This document shows positions 1 through 5,424 of a DNA stretch of 10,962 nt, piece after piece. The notes beneath the pieces are model-generated. The model ran no database searches. It was given only the letters and a program-made list of their open reading frames with translations, and was not told where the DNA came from. A program made the translations under genes and the position numbers. How positions within the stretch are numbered: the first letter of the stretch is position 1; each line of letters starts with the position of its first letter. This DNA is from Halieaceae bacterium (GTDB taxonomy: Bacteria; Pseudomonadota; Gammaproteobacteria; Pseudomonadales; Halieaceae), in contig JABIZW010000210.1 in NCBI GenBank assembly GCA_018666295.1, positions 1 to 10,962 on the forward strand, written 5' to 3'.

Positions 1-284
1 CAACTGAGCAACTGATGTTCGAACTCATACTCAGTGGCACCGTCATTCTCAGCGTATCGATTGTCGCCGGCATCTACTATGTACAAGATTTGTTTGCTCA
101 ACATTTGATTCACAAAACGGTGTTGACCGTCATTGCTTGGATTGTTTACGCCATTCTCACTGTTGGGCACATACGCCATGGCTGGCGAGTCAATACCGCC
201 GTAATGCTCTGCGGCAGCGGTTTTGCGTTACTCACCGTTGGTTTCTACGGTTCAAAGCTCGTTCTTGAACTCGTATTAAGCTAA
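1..284 (+). CDS. ypjD: Cytochrome c assembly/YpjD-type inner membrane protein, C-terminal part (5' truncated by window edge)
   Basis: The reading frame is open from the first base and stops at 282-284, so only the last ~93 residues are present. The ATG at 15 is probably internal, because Thr-Glu-Gln-Leu is encoded in frame before it. The fragment shows three hydrophobic helices and the C-terminal signature of the CcsA/CcmC-like YpjD family: LFAQHLIHKTVLT, then a GHIRHGW segment, then FYGSKLVLEL at the end. Members are multi-pass inner-membrane proteins of the cytochrome c assembly superfamily; the exact role of YpjD is not settled. In E. coli and many relatives ypjD lies between ffh and yfjD/corB, and a corB-type gene follows here 73 nt downstream on the same strand, which supports the call. 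Family membership is secure; biochemical function is inferred only from the superfamily. Confidence 0.85.
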   Translation, partial: TEQLMFELILSGTVILSVSIVAGIYYVQDLFAQHLIHKTVLTVIAWIVYAILTVGHIRHGWRVNTAVMLCGSGFALLTVGFYGSKLVLELVLS

Positions 285-357
285 TTTCAAATCAGGGTTG
301 CGGCAAACGTGTTTTTTCTCAACAATCACTTTAAATACTAACGTGCGTATATAACGC

Positions 358-1644
358 TTGAATGACGCCCCGCTGGGACTCCTTTTTGCCATTTTGGCAG
401 GCCTAATACTCCTCTCCGGATTTTTCTCGAGTTCAGAGACCGGAATGATGGCACTCAATCGATACCGCCTTAAGCACCTGCAGCAGCAAGGGCACAAGGG
501 TGCACTGCGGGCGGGCAAGCTGCTTGCAAGACCCGACCGGCTCATTGGGCTTATCTTAATCGGTAACAATCTGGTCAATATTCTAGGCTCGGCCATTGCA
601 ACCGTGGTTGCTATTCGACTCTATGGAGACGCGGGAATCGCGATTGCTACCATTCTTTTGACCATTGTTATTCTGATTTTCGCAGAGATCACGCCTAAGA
701 CCATTGCGGCTCTGCACCCTGAAAAGGTTGCGTTTCCTGCAAGCTGGGTGCTCCTCCCGCTTATGCGCGTGACCATGCCGTTGGTTTGGGCCATCAATGC
801 AATCACAAACGGACTTCTATCATTGTTTGGCTTCAACGCCAGATCATCCAACGAAGATGCCCTGTCTCAGGAAGAGTTACGTACGATTGTAAGTGAGTCG
901 AGCGGGCTGATTCCGCGGCGCCACCGAAACATGCTAGTGAACATTCTTGATCTCGAGCAGGTCACCGTTAACGACATTATGGTGCCGCGCAACGAGATTT
1001 ACGGTATTGATTTAGAAGACGACGACGCGATTATCCTTGAACAGTTGACGCGCAGCACACATACACTGGTCCCTGTTTTTACCGGCGACATCAATAAAAT
1101 CGAGGGTGTCTTGCATCTGCGCAACCTTGGTAAATGTCTAACCGAGGGCGCGCTCAACCGTCCGGCCTTACTTAACGAATTACAGGCGCCCTATTTCACG
1201 CCTGAAAACACCGCACTGCACATTCAACTCCGTCACTTCCAGCAGCGCAAATTGCGACTTGGAATGATCGTTGATGAATATGGCGATATTCTTGGCCTGG
1301 TCGCACTGGAAGACATCCTTGAAGAGATCGTCGGTAACTTCACGTCCAACTTGGTTGAAGACCAGGAGGAGATTGCCACGAATCCCGATGGTGGTGCGTC
1401 GTGCACAGGCAGTATTCCCATTCGAGACATTAATCGGCAATTTGGTTGGACGTTACCCACGGACGGCCCGAAGACGATCAGCGGTCTAGCGCTTGAAGTA
1501 CTCGAGGCGTTCCCCATGGGACCGACCTCTGTGCGCATTGATAATTATCAGCTGGATGTAGAATCGATCGACGGTAATACCATCACTCAAGTGAGAGTGA
1601 CACCGCTCTCCCTACCCTCACCGATTGAGCCGAACGAAACCTAA
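358..1644 (+). CDS. corB: CorB/YfjD-type CNNM family transporter (DUF21 + CBS pair + CorC_HlyC domain)
   Basis: A 428-residue protein, the same length as E. coli YfjD/CorB, alignable throughout. Residues ~5-160 form the membrane DUF21 (CNNM) domain, with FSSSETGMMALN (22-33), GNNLVNI (69-75) and FAEITPK (108-114). A CBS pair follows at about 203-330, opening with IMVPRNEI and containing VDEYGDILGLVALED (305-319). The C-terminal ~345-415 is the CorC_HlyC domain. Family members are linked to Mg2+/Co2+ export or resistance and act in the inner membrane; the substrate here is inferred. The start is TTG at 358: a TAA at 352-354 closes the frame just upstream, so no longer form exists, and the next residues already align with the family N-terminus. 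No clear Shine-Dalgarno sequence precedes it. The gene is probably co-transcribed with ypjD. It ends 4 nt from the convergent DUF1289 gene. Confidence 0.93.
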   Translation: MNDAPLGLLFAILAGLILLSGFFSSSETGMMALNRYRLKHLQQQGHKGALRAGKLLARPDRLIGLILIGNNLVNILGSAIATVVAIRLYGDAGIAIATILLTIVILIFAEITPKTIAALHPEKVAFPASWVLLPLMRVTMPLVWAINAITNGLLSLFGFNARSSNEDALSQEELRTIVSESSGLIPRRHRNMLVNILDLEQVTVNDIMVPRNEIYGIDLEDDDAIILEQLTRSTHTLVPVFTGDINKIEGVLHLRNLGKCLTEGALNRPALLNELQAPYFTPENTALHIQLRHFQQRKLRLGMIVDEYGDILGLVALEDILEEIVGNFTSNLVEDQEEIATNPDGGASCTGSIPIRDINRQFGWTLPTDGPKTISGLALEVLEAFPMGPTSVRIDNYQLDVESIDGNTITQVRVTPLSLPSPIEPNET

Positions 1645-1648
1645 CCCA

Positions 1649-1834
1649 CTAACGCCACAGAGAACCACTTTCTGATCGGCGCTGTGCGGTCACTTCCAGA
1701 ATTTCGCGCTTACGCTCGTCATCGGCAGTAAACCAGTCAACGATTTCGTTCCCTGATCGAAAGCAGCCTTCACAAATATCGTTTTCATCCAGCGAACAAA
1801 TAGAAATACAAGGGGACTCAGGGGCATCACTCAC
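1649..1834 (-). CDS. DUF1289 small cysteine-rich protein
   Basis: A 61-residue protein with the DUF1289 pattern: SPCISIC near the N-terminus, then C21-x2-C24 followed by an aromatic/basic FR and the NEIVDWF and DDERKREIL segments. The four cysteines (9, 13, 21, 24) could bind a metal or Fe-S cluster; this is inferred from the spacing and not established for the family. The start is GTG at 1834, chosen because GTGA overlaps the tgt stop (TGA at 1833-1831), the classic arrangement for translational coupling. It is therefore very probably the last gene of the queA-tgt operon. The stop lies only 4 nt from the end of the convergent corB gene, so any transcription terminator must lie inside coding sequence. 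The cellular role of DUF1289 proteins is unknown. Confidence 0.88.
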   Translation of the reverse strand: MSDAPESPCISICSLDENDICEGCFRSGNEIVDWFTADDERKREILEVTAQRRSESGSLWR

Positions 1835-2940
1835 AAGGGATCTCCGGCTGCCTGTGCATCGTAAAACTCGGTCGAAAATTCGTCCAAAGAAGCATCCTCA
1901 ATAGCCTTTCGAATGCCCTGCATGTGGCGTTGATAGAATGACAAATTATGAATGGTGCAAAGTTGAGATCCAAGTATCTCGTTGCATCGATCCAAATGGT
2001 GCAGGTAAGCCCGACTAAAGTTTTGACAGGTGTAACAGCTGCAATTGTCATCCAAGGGCCTGGTACTGGTTTTATGTCGTGCGTTGCGTAACTTAACCAC
2101 ACCGCGACTGGTAAATAAGTGGCCATTGCGGGCGTTTCGAGTGGGCATAACACAGTCAAACATGTCGATACCACGCCGGACTGATTCTAAAAGGTCGGCT
2201 GGAGTTCCAACACCCATCAGATAACGCGGCTTATCGCTCGGCAGTTGATAAGCGACCTCATCTAACACCTTGACCATCTCGTCTTTGGGCTCACCCACCG
2301 ACAATCCTCCAAGGGCGTATCCGTCAAAGCCGATATCGACGAGCCCGGCCAGAGACTCCTCTCGCAAATCTTTGTACATCCCCCCTTGAACAATGCCGAA
2401 CAAGGCCGCCGGATTGTCGCCGTGCGCCACCTTGCTCCGTTTTGCCCATCGCAGAGACAACTCCATGGACGTACGGGCCTCTACTTCGGTCGCAGGGTAA
2501 GGCGTGCACTCATCAAAGATCATCACGATGTCACTGCCCAAGGACCGCTGAATGGACATTGATTTCTCAGGGTCCAAAAACACCTTGTCGCCGTTGACCG
2601 GCGACTTAAACGTCACGCCAGATTCTTCGACCTTCCTAACGTCACCCAAACTAAAGACTTGAAAGCCACCAGAGTCAGTCAGTATCGGTCCCTGCCAACC
2701 CATAAAGTCGTGGAGGTCACCGTGAAGTCCAATGATCTCGGTGCCCGGTCTGAGCCAAAGATGAAACGTATTACCCAGCAGAATATGAGCGCCCGTGGCG
2801 CGCACGTCCTCGGGCGTCATACCTTTAACAGTGCCGTAGGTACCAACCGGCATAAACGCAGGCGTCTGCACCTCTCCACGCTCAAAATGGAGAACACCCC
2901 GACGCGCAAGTCCGTCTGTTGTTGTCAGCGAAAAATCCAC
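1831..2940 (-). CDS. tgt: Queuine/preQ1 tRNA-guanine transglycosylase
   Basis: Exchanges guanine 34 for preQ1 in tRNAs with GUN anticodons, a committed step of queuosine synthesis, in the cytoplasm. The 369 residues align with E. coli Tgt (375 aa) throughout. Visible active-site parts are DSGGFQ with the general base Asp89, the nucleophile Asp262 in FDCVMPTRNARNG, substrate-pocket GIVQGG (182-187) and GGLSVGE (211-217), and zinc ligands Cys300, Cys302, Cys305 and His331. The start is GTG at 2940: a GAGGGAGG Shine-Dalgarno sequence at 2954-2947 sits 6 nt upstream, inside the 3' end of queA, and queA stops just 2 nt before the start. Co-transcription with queA is therefore near certain. In E. 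coli yajC-secD-secF follows tgt; here a DUF1289 gene overlaps the tgt stop instead. All catalytic residues are present, so the enzyme should be functional. Confidence 0.97.
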   Translation of the reverse strand: MDFSLTTTDGLARRGVLHFERGEVQTPAFMPVGTYGTVKGMTPEDVRATGAHILLGNTFHLWLRPGTEIIGLHGDLHDFMGWQGPILTDSGGFQVFSLGDVRKVEESGVTFKSPVNGDKVFLDPEKSMSIQRSLGSDIVMIFDECTPYPATEVEARTSMELSLRWAKRSKVAHGDNPAALFGIVQGGMYKDLREESLAGLVDIGFDGYALGGLSVGEPKDEMVKVLDEVAYQLPSDKPRYLMGVGTPADLLESVRRGIDMFDCVMPTRNARNGHLFTSRGVVKLRNARHKTSTRPLDDNCSCYTCQNFSRAYLHHLDRCNEILGSQLCTIHNLSFYQRHMQGIRKAIEDASLDEFSTEFYDAQAAGDPL

Positions 2941-2942
2941 GA

Positions 2943-4010
2943 CTAACCTCCCTCTTTTCGAGTAACAAACATTGCATCGCCGTAACTAAAAAATCGATAC
3001 GCCTTATCAATCGCTTCTTGATACGCGGCCATTGTCTCTTCGTAACCGGCAAATGCCGCAACCAACATGATCAACGTACTTTCCGGCAAATGAAAATTAG
3101 TGATCATGGCGTCCACAACGTTAAATTTGCAGCCGGGGTAAAGAAAGATATCACTGTCACCCTCAAACGCGTCAGGACACCGATCGTCAGTCACCGAGGC
3201 GGCAGCTGCGCTCTCGAGCGACCTGACTGACGTCGTTCCTACAGCAATGACGCGACCACCGCGTGCGCGACAGGCACGAACAGCAGCAACACACTCTGCA
3301 CCCACTTCAATCCACTCATGGTGCATAGTGTGATCAGTAATGTTGTCGACTCTCACCGGCTGGAACGTTCCAGCACCGACGTGCAGTGTTACGAAAGCCG
3401 TCTGCACGCCCTGCAATCGGAGGGCGTCCAATAAGCGCTCGTCGAAATGCAGCCCCGCAGTCGGCGCCGCAACCGCACCGTCTCGCTGGGCGTAAACCGT
3501 TTGATAGCGGGCTCGATCTTCTTCGTTGTCTTGTCGTTCGATGTAGGGCGGCAAAGGCATATGCCCAAATGCCCGCATCATTTGAGACACAGTGCCGACC
3601 TCAGGCGCCAGCTCAAATAGTGGGCCCTGACGTCCCTTCACGCGGAAGCTGAAGTCAGATAAGTCCGACTCCTGGTCTTCGGCAATGTAAATGAGCGATC
3701 CCTCTTTGGGGCTCTTGCTCGCTCTAATGTGCGCCAAAACAGTACCGTCGCCCCTCAATCGCTCGATCAATATCTCAACCCGACCGCCCGTCTGCTTTTG
3801 CCCAAAGAGCCGGGCTGGGATAACGCGTGTGTTGTTAAACACCAAGAGATCTTCAGGGTTGATCAAGGCTAAGACATCAGCAAATCGAGTGTGGCTTATG
3901 CCCCCTGTAACCCCCTCTAAAACGAGCAGCCGCGATCCGGTACGCTCCACCAAGGGCGTCTGAGCAATGAGATGCTCTGGAAGATCAAAATGAAAATCTG
4001 AAGTTTTCAT
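2943..4010 (-). CDS. queA: S-adenosylmethionine:tRNA ribosyltransferase-isomerase
   Basis: Transfers and isomerises the ribosyl moiety of S-adenosylmethionine onto preQ1-modified tRNA to give epoxyqueuosine, the step after Tgt. It has 355 residues (E. coli 356) and all family blocks in order: NNTRVIPARLFG (59-70), GHMPLPPYI (149-157), GAVAAPTAGLHFDE (178-191), VTLHVGAGTFQPVR (207-220), IAVGTTSVRSLES (255-267), TNFHLPESTLIML (304-316) and YRFFSYGDAM (338-347). The ATG at 4010 matches the family N-terminus (MKTSDFHFDLPEHLIAQTP); the upstream sequence gives only a weak ribosome-binding site. The gene lies directly before tgt. The short leader between the upstream terminator hairpin (4050-4072) and the ATG shows no convincing promoter, so expression may partly depend on read-through from the acidic-repeat gene. 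I saw no preQ1-riboswitch-like fold in this leader. Confidence 0.97.
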   Translation of the reverse strand: MKTSDFHFDLPEHLIAQTPLVERTGSRLLVLEGVTGGISHTRFADVLALINPEDLLVFNNTRVIPARLFGQKQTGGRVEILIERLRGDGTVLAHIRASKSPKEGSLIYIAEDQESDLSDFSFRVKGRQGPLFELAPEVGTVSQMMRAFGHMPLPPYIERQDNEEDRARYQTVYAQRDGAVAAPTAGLHFDERLLDALRLQGVQTAFVTLHVGAGTFQPVRVDNITDHTMHHEWIEVGAECVAAVRACRARGGRVIAVGTTSVRSLESAAAASVTDDRCPDAFEGDSDIFLYPGCKFNVVDAMITNFHLPESTLIMLVAAFAGYEETMAAYQEAIDKAYRFFSYGDAMFVTRKEGG

Positions 4011-4049
4011 GACAGGATGCTTTTCGGCCTACCCCTGGGGTGTTCTCAC

Positions 4050-4072
4050 AAAAAAGCCGGCAAAAGCCGGCT
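4050..4072 (-). terminator. Rho-independent terminator after the acidic-repeat gene
   Basis: A perfect 7-bp inverted repeat, AGCCGGC (4055-4061) and GCCGGCT (4066-4072), separated by AAAA, is flanked on the plus-strand left side by a run of A. On the minus strand this reads as a GC-rich hairpin with a TTTT loop followed by TTTTT, the standard intrinsic-terminator layout. It lies 22 nt past the stop codon of the acidic-repeat gene and 39 nt before the queA start, so it separates, or only attenuates between, the two genes. Confidence 0.85.
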
Positions 4073-4094
4073 CCTGTTCTGCGCTAAAAAGCGC

Positions 4095-4499
4095 TCAGTC
4101 TTTCTTTTCTTCTGCATCTTCTGCAGGAGCTTCCTCTTCAGCAGGGGCTTCCTCTTCAGCAGGCTCCTCGGCTGGGGCTTCCTCTTCAGCAGGCTCCTCG
4201 GCAGGGGCTTCTTCTTCAGCAGGCTCCTCGGCGGGGGCTTCTTCAGCGGGGGCTTCCTCTTCAGCAGGCTCCTCGGCAGGGGCTTCCTCTTCAGCAGGCT
4301 CCTCAGCAGGGGCTTCCTCTACAACTTCGGGTTCAACCTCTTGAGGCGCTGTCACCTTAACCAGGTCTTCAGCGATTAAAATATTGACTTTCTCTTCACC
4401 GTTGACGGGCTTACCACTTGCGTCTTGAACGGCGTAGCGGTTATCTCCACGCAAGAAGATTTTGTAGTCAGCGGTCTTTCGGACAAGCTTCATTGCCAT
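4095..4499 (-). CDS. Small acidic protein with EAPAEEPAEE decapeptide repeats
   Basis: A 134-residue protein in two parts. Residues ~1-53 form a compact lysine/arginine-containing segment (MAMKLVRKTADYKIFLRGDN, then a RYAVQD and VNGEEK stretch) that looks like a small conserved domain I cannot name. Residues ~60-128 are Glu/Ala/Pro only: five copies of EAPAEEPAEE, interrupted by a half unit, ending in AEDAEEKKD. The DNA repeat is about 30 bp per unit and nearly identical between copies, so copy number may vary. There is no signal peptide or membrane segment; the tail is expected to be disordered and strongly negative. The ATG at 4499 has GAGGGAG at 4513-4507, 7 nt upstream. Its own promoter candidates and terminator suggest a separate unit upstream of queA. 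The serine/alanine-rich frames on the plus strand are shadows of the repeat. Function unknown. Confidence 0.8.
   Translation of the reverse strand: MAMKLVRKTADYKIFLRGDNRYAVQDASGKPVNGEEKVNILIAEDLVKVTAPQEVEPEVVEEAPAEEPAEEEAPAEEPAEEEAPAEEAPAEEPAEEEAPAEEPAEEEAPAEEPAEEEAPAEEEAPAEDAEEKKD
4107..4323. repeat. Coding tandem repeat, ~30-bp units
   Basis: Near-identical units of the form GCAGGGGCTTCCTCTTC followed by AGCAGGCTCCTCG (plus-strand sense) recur across this span. They encode EAPAEEPAEE on the minus strand. Units differ by a few third-position changes (gcagggg, gcggggg, gctgggg), and one half unit breaks the period. The edges are approximate. Confidence 0.8.
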
Positions 4500-4537
4500 G
4501 TCTTTTCTCCCTCAAGATACTCAGAAAACAGCGCAAT

Positions 4538-4572
4538 GGAGTATACCCTGCGCCAGATTGCGCGGGAGTATA
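4538..4572 (-). promoter_or_regulatory. Two TATACT -10-like boxes upstream of the acidic-repeat gene
   Basis: On the minus strand TATACTCC occurs at 4545-4538 and again at 4572-4565, 27 bp apart. Each contains a strong sigma-70-like -10 hexamer. A start site from the nearer box would give a leader of about 33 nt before the ATG at 4499. I could not find a good -35 hexamer for either, so the call as promoters is tentative; the duplicated flanks (GCGC before GGAGTATAC on the plus strand) could equally be an operator. Confidence 0.45.
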
Positions 4573-4603
4573 CAAGCTACACGTAATTATAGCGATCCTT
4601 TCA

Positions 4604-4631
4604 TTGCCGAATCAGCCCGAGCTGATATACT
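4604..4631 (+). promoter_or_regulatory. Sigma-70-like promoter for tRNA-Leu
   Basis: TTGCCG at 4604-4609 and TATACT at 4626-4631 are separated by 16 bp, with a GC-rich CCGGCGCC discriminator directly after the -10. The expected start site is near 4638, about 20 nt before the mature tRNA. A GC-rich discriminator is typical of stable-RNA promoters under stringent control. Confidence 0.6.
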
Positions 4632-4657
4632 CCGGCGCCTGTACGGCCTAGCCTCAT

Positions 4658-4744
4658 GCCAGAGTGGTGAAATTGGTAGACACAGGGGATTCAAAATCCC
4701 CCGCCCTTAAAAGCGTGCCGGTTCGAGTCCGGCCTCTGGTACCA
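4658..4744 (+). tRNA. tRNA-Leu(CAA)
   Basis: An 87-nt tRNA including encoded CCA. The acceptor stem is GCCAGAG (4658-4664) with CTCTGGT (4734-4740). The anticodon stem is GGGGA/TCCCC (4685-4689/4697-4701) with loop TTCAAAA, giving anticodon CAA at 4692-4694 for UUG codons. The long class II variable arm (CGCCCTTAAAAGCG region) identifies leucine, and the T arm is GCCGG-TTCGAGT-CCGGC. The D arm contains the GAAATTGGTAGAC stretch seen in E. coli leuX. The terminal acceptor pair is G-U rather than G-C. It is monocistronic with its own promoter. No integrase or duplicated 3' end was seen nearby, so there is no sign that it serves as an integration site here. Confidence 0.95.
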
Positions 4745-4900
4745 CAATCAAGGAATAAGGCGTTCTTACGCTCTTAAAATATCGTGAGAATCTCCAACGA
4801 GCTTTTAACTTCAGGAGAGAGTCAGGCGCCAACCGTCGCACCACCGAGCGATTCCAAACCTCACTTATCGTAAACAAATTCAAAACTGATCTAGACCATT

Positions 4901-5296
4901 ATGCTTAAAGCCATTTTTCCGCTTACACTTTTACTGGTATCCAGTCTTTGTAGCGCCGAAGGTATTTCAGGCTTTTGGCAACACCCAAAAGACCCAGTCT
5001 GGATTGAAGTCACATCAGCGGCAGGGAACGGTCTTGCTGTTCGCAATGACAACGACCCGTCGAGCATTGGCTTTGCAGTCCTCAAAGAGGTCACGGTCGG
5101 GGAGCAAAAAGGTCGCTGGACTGGCCAAGTGTTCGTCCCACAACTGGGGAGCTACAAGCGCGTGGAGTTGTCCTTACCCACTGCAGACACACTCAAGATG
5201 AAGGTAAAGATTGGATTTTTGACACGCTCTTTAGAATGGGCCCGTGTATCTGAGGTGCCGGAAGCGCCGGAAGCGCCGGAAGCGCCGGAAGCGTGA
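4901..5296 (+). CDS. Secreted DUF2147-like small protein with C-terminal PEA repeats
   Basis: A 131-residue protein. Residues 1-19 are a signal peptide (MLKAIFPLTLLLVSSLCSA, likely cut before Glu20); the cysteine at 17 does not sit in a proper lipobox. The mature part begins GISGFWQHP and runs through GRWTGQVFVPQLGSYKRVEL to an LTRSLEWARV ending. This is the order and spacing of the DUF2147 family, in which a GxW...P start, a G-x-Y-middle and a C-terminal R...W.R motif are typical. The resemblance is by pattern, so it is moderate. Residues 120-131 are four Pro-Glu-Ala units placed after the fold. The protein is predicted periplasmic or exported, of unknown function. The start ATG has no strong Shine-Dalgarno sequence, but it gives a clean signal peptide. 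The next gene is convergent. Confidence 0.72.
   Translation: MLKAIFPLTLLLVSSLCSAEGISGFWQHPKDPVWIEVTSAAGNGLAVRNDNDPSSIGFAVLKEVTVGEQKGRWTGQVFVPQLGSYKRVELSLPTADTLKMKVKIGFLTRSLEWARVSEVPEAPEAPEAPEA
5258..5293. repeat. Four perfect 9-bp tandem repeats (CCGGAAGCG)
   Basis: CCGGAAGCG is repeated exactly four times, in frame, immediately before the TGA stop of the DUF2147-like gene, and encodes (Pro-Glu-Ala)4. Because the unit is a multiple of three, gain or loss of copies would alter only the tail length. Confidence 0.95.
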
Positions 5297-5424
5297 AGTA
5301 TATCCCGCTGCCTGCGGTCAGTGCATGGCTGACGCGTGGGTGCATCGGGTTTCGATGAGTCGAATGACGCTGCTTTGGTGGACGGAGACTGCGCTCAACT
5401 TTGCAAACACTCGAAACCACTCAC

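Noticed and set aside
4009..4379. Serine/alanine-rich and Phe/Leu/Gly-rich plus-strand frames across the acidic-repeat gene
   Set aside because: They are antisense readings of the EAPAEEPAEE repeat; the minus-strand frame has a ribosome-binding site, a start and a terminator, while these do not.
4658..4744. tRNA-Leu as an integration site for a genomic island
   Set aside because: No integrase gene and no second copy of the tRNA 3' end were seen in the window.
4741..4790. Possible terminator after tRNA-Leu (GGCGTTCTTACGCT)
   Set aside because: The stem is about 3 reliable pairs and no T-run follows.
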